Shown here in pieces: positions 16,251-24,489 of a stretch of DNA of 34,321 nucleotides. The stretch is from positions 1-34,321 of the forward strand of contig JAUWAB010000041.1 in NCBI GenBank assembly GCA_030602265.1. The letters are read 5' to 3'. The stretch's first letter is position 1; every line of letters starts with the position of its first letter. This DNA is from Prolixibacteraceae bacterium. Its GTDB lineage: Bacteria; Bacteroidota; Bacteroidia; Bacteroidales; Prolixibacteraceae. Made by a program: the position numbers and the translations under genes. The notes under the pieces are model-generated. The model did no database searches, was not told the origin of the DNA, and saw nothing but the letters and a program-made list of their open reading frames with translations.

Positions 16251-17807
16251 CTATTTCAGCCATCTCGGATCGCCTATCTGGTTGTCGATCAAGGCCTGGT
16301 TACTTACCTTGAAGTTCCCTGCCGCAATATTGGCAAACCCCGGATCGAGTGTTGTATAGTCCGAAGAAAGGTCAAGCTTCGAACTGGTAGTATAGAACGC
16401 AGGAGCATTCCAGTAATTGTTCCTGGAACATACCGGATTGGTGGTTGCCGACTGATTGGAATAATAACCGGTGTACCCTTCTGGTCCTGCAAATATTGAA
16501 TTGGTGACGAGGGATTCATTATCGATGAACCTGACGTAAAGTATCCTGCGGGAATGACTTACATTCCAGAAGGTACAGCGGTCGATCAGGACCGTGGACA
16601 ATGACCCGGGGAAGTTGGACGAAGAATTGTCTAACCGGATAAAATCCCTTGGTGCGGCGGCTACCCGGTTAAAGGTACTGTTGGTTATCTTCAGTTCAGT
16701 AACGTGCCCGCTCCTGAAGTCAATGAAATCACCTCCGTCATTTACGATATCAGACATGATGCAATCGTCGATGGCCAGGCTTTCAAGTTTCAGTATGGCA
16801 GAACCGCCATAAATCAGTGCCTGATTGTAATTCCGGATAATACATCCTTCAATAAACACCGAACTTACATTATAGGTGCCCGGATTAAAGAATATTGTCT
16901 GGGCAAGAACGGTTTGCGGTTCACCATAGGTCCCCACCAGTTCAAGGTCCTTGATATGGAAATTGTTTACTCCCTGGTTCATGACAAACCTGACATTCAG
17001 AACAGGTTTATCATACGGCAAATATCCCTTGATGGTCAGGCTCTTCTCAATCTGCAGGTCTCCCTGGACAGCGTTGTGGTGACCGGGGAATAAAATCAGT
17101 ACGTCGCCGGAATTGGCAGAGGCAATGATATCGGCCAGGTTATCAGAAGGATATACCGGTATGGCACCACCCAGGTCAACCAGTGTGGTAAAGCTGACCG
17201 TCCCTCGCTGTTTGTTCTCTCTGACTAATACTACCGTATATTGGGTATCTCCTGTGAGTCCGGTAATGGTAGCCACGCCCGCAGCCTTTTCGTCAGCCGT
17301 AACGGGACGCTGGATATTGCCCGGATTGATAATCAGATGGGTGACCTCACTTCCGGCCGGCCATTTCACAACCGCCTCATTGGCTGTAATATCACCGTCT
17401 GCCACCGGAAAGAAGATGTTTTCCGATTCAGTCCGGAAAGTAATTGCAATCCACTTGGAGTCACCGGTATCATCACTGATCCCCTTAAGCCTTGCAGAGT
17501 AAAGGGTTTCTCCTTCGAGGGCCACACTGTAAGGAATCTGGGTGCGGTCGAGTTCTGCCGTTTTGACGATTTTGCCGAACTGCAGGCTGTCTTCACTGAT
17601 TTCCAGAATGTACTTTTTTGCATCGTCCCTTAACGTCCAGGTAAACTCTGCTGTCACCCGGTTTCTTATCCTGACTTCAAACTGCCGGGGTGTAAAAACC
17701 CTTTCAAATTCCAGTTTGTCCACTACCGGATCGACTTCTATACATGCTGTCAGAAACATGCTGAACATTCCGGCGAAAAGTATGGTGTATTTTATAATCT
17801 TGTTCAT
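16251..17807 (-). CDS. PUL lipoprotein with fibronectin-like and beta-helix (DUF4957/DUF5123-like) regions
   Basis: This 518-residue protein begins with a lipoprotein signal, MNKIIKYTILFAGMFSMFLTAC, with Cys22. Two fibronectin type III-like stretches (about 40-125 and 125-205) are suggested by EFTWTLRDDAKKYILEIS and ATITGLTGDTQYTVVLVREN. A beta-helical C-terminal half (about 215-518) resembles the DUF4957/DUF5123 proteins of Bacteroidota pectin PULs, with NFHIKDLELVG, NPVCSRNNYWN and DPGFANIAAGNFKVS. It sits directly after susD (13 bases), where surface glycan-binding proteins usually lie. It is probably a surface pectin-binding protein; a lyase activity cannot be excluded because polysaccharide lyases share the fold. 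ATG 17807 is preceded by GGTAAGGA, a fair ribosome-binding site. Confidence 0.8.
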   Translation of the reverse strand: MNKIIKYTILFAGMFSMFLTACIEVDPVVDKLEFERVFTPRQFEVRIRNRVTAEFTWTLRDDAKKYILEISEDSLQFGKIVKTAELDRTQIPYSVALEGETLYSARLKGISDDTGDSKWIAITFRTESENIFFPVADGDITANEAVVKWPAGSEVTHLIINPGNIQRPVTADEKAAGVATITGLTGDTQYTVVLVRENKQRGTVSFTTLVDLGGAIPVYPSDNLADIIASANSGDVLILFPGHHNAVQGDLQIEKSLTIKGYLPYDKPVLNVRFVMNQGVNNFHIKDLELVGTYGEPQTVLAQTIFFNPGTYNVSSVFIEGCIIRNYNQALIYGGSAILKLESLAIDDCIMSDIVNDGGDFIDFRSGHVTELKITNSTFNRVAAAPRDFIRLDNSSSNFPGSLSTVLIDRCTFWNVSHSRRILYVRFIDNESLVTNSIFAGPEGYTGYYSNQSATTNPVCSRNNYWNAPAFYTTSSKLDLSSDYTTLDPGFANIAAGNFKVSNQALIDNQIGDPRWLK

Positions 17808-17820
17808 ATCCTTACCTTTT

Positions 17821-19608
17821 TTAGTATCCATAGTCATTTACGAGTTGTCCGTTGCTGGCATCCAGAAATACCTGCCATATCGGCCAGTACTGGTAGCTGT
17901 CGGGATTTCTGGCATAAATGGATTCAATTTTGACGTCGGTCAGTCTGTTTGGTGCAACATAGACGACACTGGTTTCGTATTCCTGCGATTTATTTTCTGT
18001 TTCTCCGCGGTTCAGACCGTAAAATTGTAAAGTTTCATTGTCGGCGGCGTAGCGGTAATAGACCACTTCGGGAACGTCGGAATATGCGCCGGTGCGGTCT
18101 CTCAGTGCGTACATCCTGGTTTTGGTCTCATCCAGCTTGTTTTTGAGCAGGTTCCAGCGGATCAGCGCTTCTTTTCTCAGCATTTCACCGGAAAATTCAA
18201 ATTTGTGCTCTTCGACGATGGCATTAAACATGGATTCTTTGGTGGTAAGGGTACTCATGTAGGCATCAACCTTTACAGGCCATTCCGATGAAGGGAATGC
18301 CCTTTGGCGGATCAACCTCAGATAGGGTGCCGCAGCAGAAGGGCCCTGTAATTCGTTGGTTATTTCAGCGGCCATCATCAGGATTTCGGCATAACGCATA
18401 TAGAGTTTATTGACTCCGTCGTCATTGGTTGAGGTGACAAAGCGGCTCATCCATTCATACCGGTATTTTCCGAAATACCAGGTGTTGAGTCCCACGAGTT
18501 CCTGACGGGCAAATCCGTTGATGGCATTTCCGTAACGGTATGGTACACAGGATACATCCCGGCGGGTATCTTTAACATCGAAGTCGTAAAAGAGGTTTGG
18601 CGGCGGACCGGCGGCGCCCCCGCGGTTGTTTCCGTTGGCGTGGTGCTGGTTGTTAGTGTTGTGGCGGACAGCAAACACAAAGAGCATGCGCCCGCGTCCG
18701 TCAGAAAACGGTATTTCCCAAAGTGTCTCACCTCCTGCAGCAATATTGTCCTGTACATTCTTTTTGAAGACCGTCTCAAACATCGGCTCTAACCGGGCGG
18801 TGCCGCTGTTGATGACATCCGTAAGGTCTTTCAGTGCAACCGGATAGAGTTTTTCTACGGTAAGGTCCGGATCATTGCTTTTCCTGATCCCGTCGGGGCG
18901 TTGTGAATATCCGGTCGCATTCAGGATCAACCTGGCTCGCAGTCCCTTTACAAAGGCCTTGTTGACTCTTTCCACAGAACTGGTGGCAGAGGTTTCGTTG
19001 GGCCAGGGTACAAGGGTGGCAGCCTCCTCCAGATCTGCGATCAGCTGCTTGTAGATGACGTCTCGGTCTGATTTGGGAAGATAGAGGGATTCCGTGGAAA
19101 TCGGTTCAAAACGTGCTGGTACATCACCCCAGGCCCTGAGCAGGTCTGCATAGTATACTGCCCTGAGGGTCAAGGCTTCTCCCAGAAGATAGCCCAGTTC
19201 TGTCCCGGGTTGCGGATTGCCGTATGCCCTTAATCCGCGGATACAGATATTGGCCCGTTCTATGCCAGAATACATCTGTGCCCAGGCGTTGTTGGTGGTA
19301 TTCATCTGCGGGTTGTTGGGCTGGGCTCCGTAAACCGCAAGGTCTGCGCTGCCGTCAGGGTAACTCTGTGAGTTGTTGTACCATTCTGCATCAGTATTCA
19401 TGCCATACCAGGGAAGGAACCTGCCGCGGTATGAGTTGGTCTCTGCAAAAGGTACCTTGATCCCGTCGACTGCTCCTTTGGCCAGGTCGGGTGTGGAAAA
19501 GATGACCATTTCATCCAGCGATGATTTGGTGGGTGCTTCCAGAAAATCTTCGCACGACATCATTACACCGGTCATCAGTATCGTTAATATCAATAATATT
19601 CGCTTCAT
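17821..19608 (-). CDS. SusD/RagB family nutrient-binding outer-membrane lipoprotein
   Basis: This 595-residue protein is a SusD homologue. It carries a lipoprotein signal, MKRILLILTILMTGVMMSC, with Cys19, and then CEDFLEAPTKSSLDEMVIF, the usual SusD opening. Family blocks include NNAWAQMYSGIERANICI, LGEALTLRAVYYADLLRAWGDVP, LYMRYAEILMMAAEITNEL and EEHKFEFSGEMLRKEALIRW. SusD proteins form the lid over the SusC barrel and capture oligosaccharides at the surface. Here the cargo is probably oligogalacturonides, from neighbouring enzymes. It starts 18 bases after susC ends, the conserved gene order for this pair. Confidence 0.96.
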   Translation of the reverse strand: MKRILLILTILMTGVMMSCEDFLEAPTKSSLDEMVIFSTPDLAKGAVDGIKVPFAETNSYRGRFLPWYGMNTDAEWYNNSQSYPDGSADLAVYGAQPNNPQMNTTNNAWAQMYSGIERANICIRGLRAYGNPQPGTELGYLLGEALTLRAVYYADLLRAWGDVPARFEPISTESLYLPKSDRDVIYKQLIADLEEAATLVPWPNETSATSSVERVNKAFVKGLRARLILNATGYSQRPDGIRKSNDPDLTVEKLYPVALKDLTDVINSGTARLEPMFETVFKKNVQDNIAAGGETLWEIPFSDGRGRMLFVFAVRHNTNNQHHANGNNRGGAAGPPPNLFYDFDVKDTRRDVSCVPYRYGNAINGFARQELVGLNTWYFGKYRYEWMSRFVTSTNDDGVNKLYMRYAEILMMAAEITNELQGPSAAAPYLRLIRQRAFPSSEWPVKVDAYMSTLTTKESMFNAIVEEHKFEFSGEMLRKEALIRWNLLKNKLDETKTRMYALRDRTGAYSDVPEVVYYRYAADNETLQFYGLNRGETENKSQEYETSVVYVAPNRLTDVKIESIYARNPDSYQYWPIWQVFLDASNGQLVNDYGY

Positions 19609-19626
19609 ATCTAATCTATTTTATGG

Positions 19627-22600
19627 TCAGAAATTAAGGTTTAAGCCAAATACGAGTTGTCTGCTGCGCGGATATGCCGAATAATCAACACCCGGGGTAA
19701 GGGCCGTTTTGCGGCGTGTCGACACTTCCGGATCGAAACCGCTGTAGTTGGTCCAGATGGCTACATTATATCCGGTTACATAAAACCTGAGGTTCTGGAT
19801 ATTCAGCTTTTTGGTCAGTTCCGAAGGAATGGTATAACCCAGCGACAGGGTATTCAAACGCAGGAACGATCCGTCTTCCACGGCCCAGTCGCTGAATACG
19901 AAGCGGGTCATGTAGGGCGACCACATCGTGGTATTGGCATTCAGCGAGGCCAGTTTTGCAGCATCAGTAACCAGTAAACCGGTTTCGGGATCAATACTGG
20001 TCCATCTTTCGCCATTGCCCATCATCGTGATCATATTCCGGTACTGAAAGCGCTGTGTTGATGCGGTGTACTCAATTTTATTGGCATTGTAGATGTCGTT
20101 TCCATAGCTCCAGCTCAATATGGCTGTCAGGTCAAAACCGTATGCATACCCGTTGATGGTAAAACCACCGGTGTGTAACGGATTGGCATCGCCAATGATG
20201 GTCCGGTCGGCAATGGTGACCAGATTGTCATCTCCGCTGATGTTTTTCAGTTTCATAGTTCCCGGCCTGAGGGTACCTACAATGGCTGTGGCATCGGCAA
20301 CGCCTGGTTTCAGAATCCAGCGGTTGGTTGAAGTATCGTATCTTTCAAAGTCAGCTATTTCATAACGGCCGTCTGAAACAAAACCGTACATCTGGCCTAC
20401 AGAACCGCCTTTGGCAATCCAGAAATCGTTGCCGATATCGGTGGAGGCCCAGCCGGTCTCTGCACCAAAGTCCTCCATGATTCCCAGGGATTTGATCTCA
20501 TTTTTGTTGAAACCAATGTTAAAGGTGAAATTCAGACCGTAATTTTTCTTGTTGATGGCCATGGCATTAAGGGATACTTCAAAGCCACGGTTTTCGGTTT
20601 CCCCCATATTCCGGTACTGGGTGTCGTAACCGGTCCCTGATACCGGAAAGGCAATGAGCAGGTCATTGGTAGTATTCAGGTAGGCCTCGAGACTACCGGT
20701 CAGGCGCGACCTGTATATGGAAAAATCGAGACCTGCGTTGCGGGTATAGGTGGTTTCCCATCTTAAATCGGGATTGGCCATGGTTTTCGATGGTGACCAG
20801 AAGCTGTCAAATCCGCTCATCCAGGATGTGGAGTTGGAAACAAAGGTCTGCGCCATCTGCCCCGACGGGATGCGGTTGTTCCCTGCCGTTCCGTAACTCA
20901 GTCTGATTTTAAGGTCATCCAGCCATTTTTCTGTGCCCTTCATGAAATTTTCTGAAGAAACTCTCCAGGCAAATGCTGCGGATGGGAAATAACCCCAACG
21001 GTTGCCTTCTGAAAATTTGCTCGAACCGTCGGCCCTGAACGTGGCGGCAAGGATGTACTTTCCTTTGTAGTCGTAGTTAAGCCTCGAAAAGAACGATAAC
21101 AGTTTGTCGTCGGGGGAGTAATAGTTTTCTGTAGAGTGGGCAACTCCCTGATTGGTAAGTTTAAATGCCTCGGCCGATGTAAAGAGTTTCGGGAAACCGT
21201 GCACTACGGAAGTCAGTTCCTGGGTTTGTGCCAGGAGGATTTCCTGCCCCAGCAGCACCCGCAGGGTATGGTCCTCTCCAAGGATTTGCCTGAAGTCATA
21301 GTTCAGGGTATTGGTATTCCTGAACCGTTGCTCCTTGCGGTCGCGCAGGATGACAGCAGGTTTGCCCTGATTTTCCGCAGCAGGGTTGTTTTTAACATAG
21401 TATGTGGTTAACCCGTAAAACCGGTTGTCGTTGTAATTAAAGTTATCGATTCCTACCTCTGAACGAAGCTGCAGGTTTTTCAGCGCTTCCCAGGATACAC
21501 TTCCGGCCATGTTATAATTCTTCCGGAGTTGGTTCCGGTCGTTATCATAAGTAGCAATGATCGGGTTGACCATATAGTTGGCGATTTCCTCGTCGGTGTC
21601 GTCGGTAGTCAGGCCAGAAAGGGGCATCGGTGCAAAGGTGACACTGTGCTTCAGCCTTGAATCGGCTGATGATACCTCGTTTTGCTCGTTGGCACCACCA
21701 CCGTTTATTTCCGTATCTGAATATCTCATGGTGAAATCGAGCTGAACCTTGTCGTTGGGTTTGTGGTTCATTTTAAAGGAGAGGTTGTCCCTTCGGAAAT
21801 CGGAACCGATCATGATGGCCTTATCGGCAATATGGGCATAGTTGAAGGAGTAGCTGGTCCGGGCAGTTCCTCCGCGGATACTCAGGTCATGGTTGAAAAC
21901 ATGTCCCTGGCGTCCGTAAACCTGCTCCTGCCAGTTATTCATAGGCTGCCCGGCAAAAAGGTCCTGGTCCTGATACGCCCCGAAAAACCGGGTGTATGAA
22001 TTCAGGTTGTTAACCCCATACCGCAGGACGGCATATTCATATTGCCACCTGACATAATCTTCAGGATCAAGCACATCCAGTGTGCTGGCTATTCTTTTCA
22101 GGCTGTAATAGGAGTTGTAGCTTACCGAAAGCCTGCCTTCTTCCCCTTTTTTGGTAGTGATGATGATAACCCCGTTGGCCCCGCGTGAACCGTAAATAGC
22201 TGTGGAGGAGGCATCCTTAAGTACATCGATCGATTGAATGTCGGAAGGTGAAATGTCGTTGATGCTGTTCACCGGGAATCCGTCGACGATATAAAGGGGA
22301 GAGTTGTCCTGGGTGATAGAACCGCCCCCGCGGACGCGGATTTTGATTTCTGCATCGGGTGATCCCTCCGTTGCCGTAATCTGCACGCCGGCAAGCTTGC
22401 CGGTAATGGCTTCGGCTGCACTGGCTACCGGGATCGCCCGAAGGTCATCGCCCTGAACGGACGCTACTGAGCCCGTGATGTCCCTTTTTCTGACGGTACC
22501 GTAACCGATCGCTACCACTTCGTCAAGTCCTATCGTCTCTGCCTTTAGGCTTACATTGATCTGGGTACGGCCGCCAACTTCAGTTTCCAGTGGGGCGAAA

Positions 22601-22854
22601 CCAATAAAGGAGAATATCAGGGTTGATGACGGAGGTACATTTATGGAATAGTTCCCGTCGAAATCGGTTATAGTTCCCGTCATAGATCCCTTTACTACAA
22701 CGTTTACTCCTGGTAGCGGCTCATCAGATCCTGACTCGGTAACTTTTCCCCTTACCGTGACAGTCTGGGCAAATACCGTTGCCGTAATAAGCAAAAGCAC
22801 TACCAGCGCAAAAATACCTTTCAGGTGCCTTTGGCAGTGAAGGTTTTTTTTCAT
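19627..22854 (-). CDS. SusC/RagA family TonB-linked outer-membrane protein
   Basis: This protein of about 1075 residues has a signal peptide (ending TATVFAQ) and a carboxypeptidase-regulatory-like domain (about 22-100, VRGKVTESGSDEPLPGVNV). Next come the TonB-box region DEVVAIGYGTVRKRDITGSV, a plug with LYIVDGFPVNSINDISPSDI, IDVLKDASSTAIYGSRGANG and VIIITTKKG, and a large beta-barrel ending in SRQLVFGLNLNF with a terminal Phe. No STN domain is seen, so it is not a sigma/anti-sigma type transducer. It imports oligosaccharides with SusD. ATG 22854 gives a classical charged MKKN start; an ATG at 22878 is also in frame. Only 22 bases separate the longer start from the upstream GH105 gene, so susC is internal to the operon. 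Confidence 0.96.
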   Translation of the reverse strand: MKKNLHCQRHLKGIFALVVLLLITATVFAQTVTVRGKVTESGSDEPLPGVNVVVKGSMTGTITDFDGNYSINVPPSSTLIFSFIGFAPLETEVGGRTQINVSLKAETIGLDEVVAIGYGTVRKRDITGSVASVQGDDLRAIPVASAAEAITGKLAGVQITATEGSPDAEIKIRVRGGGSITQDNSPLYIVDGFPVNSINDISPSDIQSIDVLKDASSTAIYGSRGANGVIIITTKKGEEGRLSVSYNSYYSLKRIASTLDVLDPEDYVRWQYEYAVLRYGVNNLNSYTRFFGAYQDQDLFAGQPMNNWQEQVYGRQGHVFNHDLSIRGGTARTSYSFNYAHIADKAIMIGSDFRRDNLSFKMNHKPNDKVQLDFTMRYSDTEINGGGANEQNEVSSADSRLKHSVTFAPMPLSGLTTDDTDEEIANYMVNPIIATYDNDRNQLRKNYNMAGSVSWEALKNLQLRSEVGIDNFNYNDNRFYGLTTYYVKNNPAAENQGKPAVILRDRKEQRFRNTNTLNYDFRQILGEDHTLRVLLGQEILLAQTQELTSVVHGFPKLFTSAEAFKLTNQGVAHSTENYYSPDDKLLSFFSRLNYDYKGKYILAATFRADGSSKFSEGNRWGYFPSAAFAWRVSSENFMKGTEKWLDDLKIRLSYGTAGNNRIPSGQMAQTFVSNSTSWMSGFDSFWSPSKTMANPDLRWETTYTRNAGLDFSIYRSRLTGSLEAYLNTTNDLLIAFPVSGTGYDTQYRNMGETENRGFEVSLNAMAINKKNYGLNFTFNIGFNKNEIKSLGIMEDFGAETGWASTDIGNDFWIAKGGSVGQMYGFVSDGRYEIADFERYDTSTNRWILKPGVADATAIVGTLRPGTMKLKNISGDDNLVTIADRTIIGDANPLHTGGFTINGYAYGFDLTAILSWSYGNDIYNANKIEYTASTQRFQYRNMITMMGNGERWTSIDPETGLLVTDAAKLASLNANTTMWSPYMTRFVFSDWAVEDGSFLRLNTLSLGYTIPSELTKKLNIQNLRFYVTGYNVAIWTNYSGFDPEVSTRRKTALTPGVDYSAYPRSRQLVFGLNLNF

Positions 22855-22900
22855 TACAAATCGAAGTAAATCTGTCATACGATTAATGATTAGGTTTATA

Positions 22901-24109
22901 TTATTTATTGATGTAACTCATTTCCAGGCTCGCGAATATGAAAGGTCCGACGCCCTTTGGGTCATTGTCCCTTTTCGGTTCACTGATGTAGTATTCAAAA
23001 GAACCGTCACGATAGGGATTTCCCCCCAATCCGGCCACTGAACACACATCGGTCAGACTGATGGTGCCGTTTGGGTTTTCCCTGATAAACCGGGCGAGTA
23101 TGCCCCCGTACCCTTTAACAGCTGTTTTACGGTAGTTTTTCGGCAGGTAACCCAGTCGGATGCCTTTCAGCAGGGAATACACAAACATGGATGATACGGA
23201 CGACTCGAGGTAGTTACCTTCGCGTTTACCCTGGTCAAGAACCTGATACCAGACTCCGCTCTTTTTGTCCTGATGTTTCCTGATTCCGCCAGCCACCTGT
23301 TGAAGGATATTCAGTAATTCTCCACGCCGCGGATGATTTTCGGGCATGATCTCCAACACATCGACCAGCGCCATGGCATACCAGCCCATGGCCCTGCCCC
23401 AAAAGTGGGGAGACGTCCCGGTAGCCGGATCTGCCCATTTCTGCTCCCGGCTTTCGTCCCATCCGTGGTAATTGAGTCCGGACCGCGGATCAAAGGTGTG
23501 TCTGTGCATAATGACGAACTGGTCGACTACATCGTCCAAAGCCTCCGGCTGGTTGTATTTTACCGCATACCGGGCGTAAAAGGGCGCACCCATGTATAGT
23601 CCATCCAGCCATTTCTGGTGCGGATATACCAGTTTGTGCCAAAAGCCGCCTTCTGAGGTGCGGGGATGGGTTTCTAACTGACTTCTCAGCAGATGGATTG
23701 CCTTCTCATAACGGGCTTCACCGGTGATCTCCAACAGGGGAAACAGAAACTTACCGCTGTTGATCCGGTCGATATTATACTCTTCCACCCGGAAACCGTC
23801 AATTGTCCCGTCTTCCCTGATGTATTTGTCGGCGTAACTTTTGGCATATTCAAAAAACCTCTTGTCACCGGTATGGGCATAAACATCCATCATGGCGTGG
23901 GCGATAAGCCCCGGAGTGTAGTTCCATGACCCCTTGGGCCTGAAATCGACCGTCCACGATTCCGGAAAATGAACCATCTCCGACTCGGCCATCCTTACAG
24001 CCATCTCCATTCCCGATGTTCTGACCTTTTTTTGTGCTGATCCTGAAAAAAATGCCAGGATCAGCGCCAGAAGCATTAGTTTCTTTTTACTTATTACGAT
24101 TGATATCAT
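22901..24109 (-). CDS. Glycoside hydrolase family 105 (unsaturated rhamnogalacturonyl hydrolase)
   Basis: This 402-residue protein has a signal peptide (about 1-25, ending GSAQ) and the (alpha/alpha)6 barrel of GH105. Recognisable family blocks are SWNYTPGLIAHAMMDVYAHT, YNIDRINSGK, WLDGLYMGAPFYARYA, HGWDESREQKWADPATGTSP and FWGRAMGWYAMALVDVLE. GH105 enzymes hydrate and release the unsaturated uronate left at the non-reducing end by pectate or rhamnogalacturonan lyases, which fits the two PL1 genes in this locus. The signal peptide implies periplasmic action after SusCD import. It follows the 34-residue membrane-protein gene by 23 bases and precedes susC. Confidence 0.94.
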   Translation of the reverse strand: MISIVISKKKLMLLALILAFFSGSAQKKVRTSGMEMAVRMAESEMVHFPESWTVDFRPKGSWNYTPGLIAHAMMDVYAHTGDKRFFEYAKSYADKYIREDGTIDGFRVEEYNIDRINSGKFLFPLLEITGEARYEKAIHLLRSQLETHPRTSEGGFWHKLVYPHQKWLDGLYMGAPFYARYAVKYNQPEALDDVVDQFVIMHRHTFDPRSGLNYHGWDESREQKWADPATGTSPHFWGRAMGWYAMALVDVLEIMPENHPRRGELLNILQQVAGGIRKHQDKKSGVWYQVLDQGKREGNYLESSVSSMFVYSLLKGIRLGYLPKNYRKTAVKGYGGILARFIRENPNGTISLTDVCSVAGLGGNPYRDGSFEYYISEPKRDNDPKGVGPFIFASLEMSYINK

Positions 24110-24132
24110 ACTAAATATTGGTATTTAAATAA

Positions 24133-24237
24133 TTATATCACCAGGATAATCAGAAACAGAACGGCAATTATCAATATCAGGGAGAGAAAGATGATGATCG
24201 CCGACAGCTTTTTCATTTGCTTTTCAATGTTTTCCAT
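24133..24237 (-). CDS. Small single-pass membrane protein (34 residues), first in PUL operon
   Basis: A 34-codon frame runs from ATG (24237) to TAA (24133-24135). Its product has a charged, amphipathic N-terminus, MENIEKQMKKLS (1-12), followed by about 22 almost purely hydrophobic residues (13-34) starting AIIIFLSLILIIAV. This is a clear single membrane helix ending at the C-terminus. It lies 23 bases upstream of the GH105 start and just downstream of the putative PUL promoter and phased repeats, so it would be the first translated frame of the operon. It is too short for most gene callers. I recognise no family. The clean composition and position support a real gene over chance, but expression is unproven. 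Confidence 0.6.
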   Translation of the reverse strand: MENIEKQMKKLSAIIIFLSLILIIAVLFLIILVI

Positions 24238-24260
24238 CTGTATACAAATTGCAGGTTTTG

Positions 24261-24268
24261 TAAAATTA
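24261..24268 (-). promoter_or_regulatory. Putative -7 box of the PUL operon
   Basis: On the minus strand TAATTTTA differs from TAnnTTTG only at the last base. It lies 23 bases before the small ORF start (24237) and about 30 bases downstream of the phased TTTCCC repeats. No -33 element is evident, as expected for an activator-dependent promoter. Confidence 0.4.
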
Positions 24269-24298
24269 CGGAAAGGCCCGCACTCCGGAGGGCAGGGA

Positions 24299-24372
24299 TT
24301 TCCCAATGGACGGGGCTGTACTTCCCCCGGGCGGGATTATTTTCCCAATGAACGGTGGCTGGTTTCCCGATG
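24299..24372. promoter_or_regulatory. Phased TTTCCC direct repeats, candidate HTCS operator
   Basis: Four related motifs are spaced 22, 20 and 22 bases apart on the plus strand: TTTCCCAATG (24299-24308), CTTCCCCCGG (24321-24330), TTTCCCAATG (24341-24350) and TTTCCCGATG (24363-24372). The first and third are identical and share a longer match into RACGG and GGCTG, giving a duplicated unit of about 42 bases. Read in the PUL direction the motif is CATTGGGAAA. Two-helical-turn spacing of direct repeats suits an AraC-type DNA-binding domain, as found in the adjacent regulator. Their place upstream of the -7-like box suits an activator site. Confidence 0.55.
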
Positions 24373-24464
24373 ATGTGGGGGGAATACGAATTCGGGTTTG
24401 CAACATGCAGAATGACAGTTTGTTATATTGTTATTGGCCTGTCTTGCCAAATCTCAGGGATTAT

Positions 24465-24476
24465 GCAATCGATTGC
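24465..24476. promoter_or_regulatory. 12-bp perfect palindrome after the HTCS gene
   Basis: GCAATCGATTGC is an exact 12-bp palindrome lying 13 bases beyond the stop codon of the regulator gene, at the far end of the PUL promoter region. It could be a second protein-binding site; no T-run follows, so it does not look like a terminator. Confidence 0.3.
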
Positions 24477-24489
24477 GCAGTGACGATCA

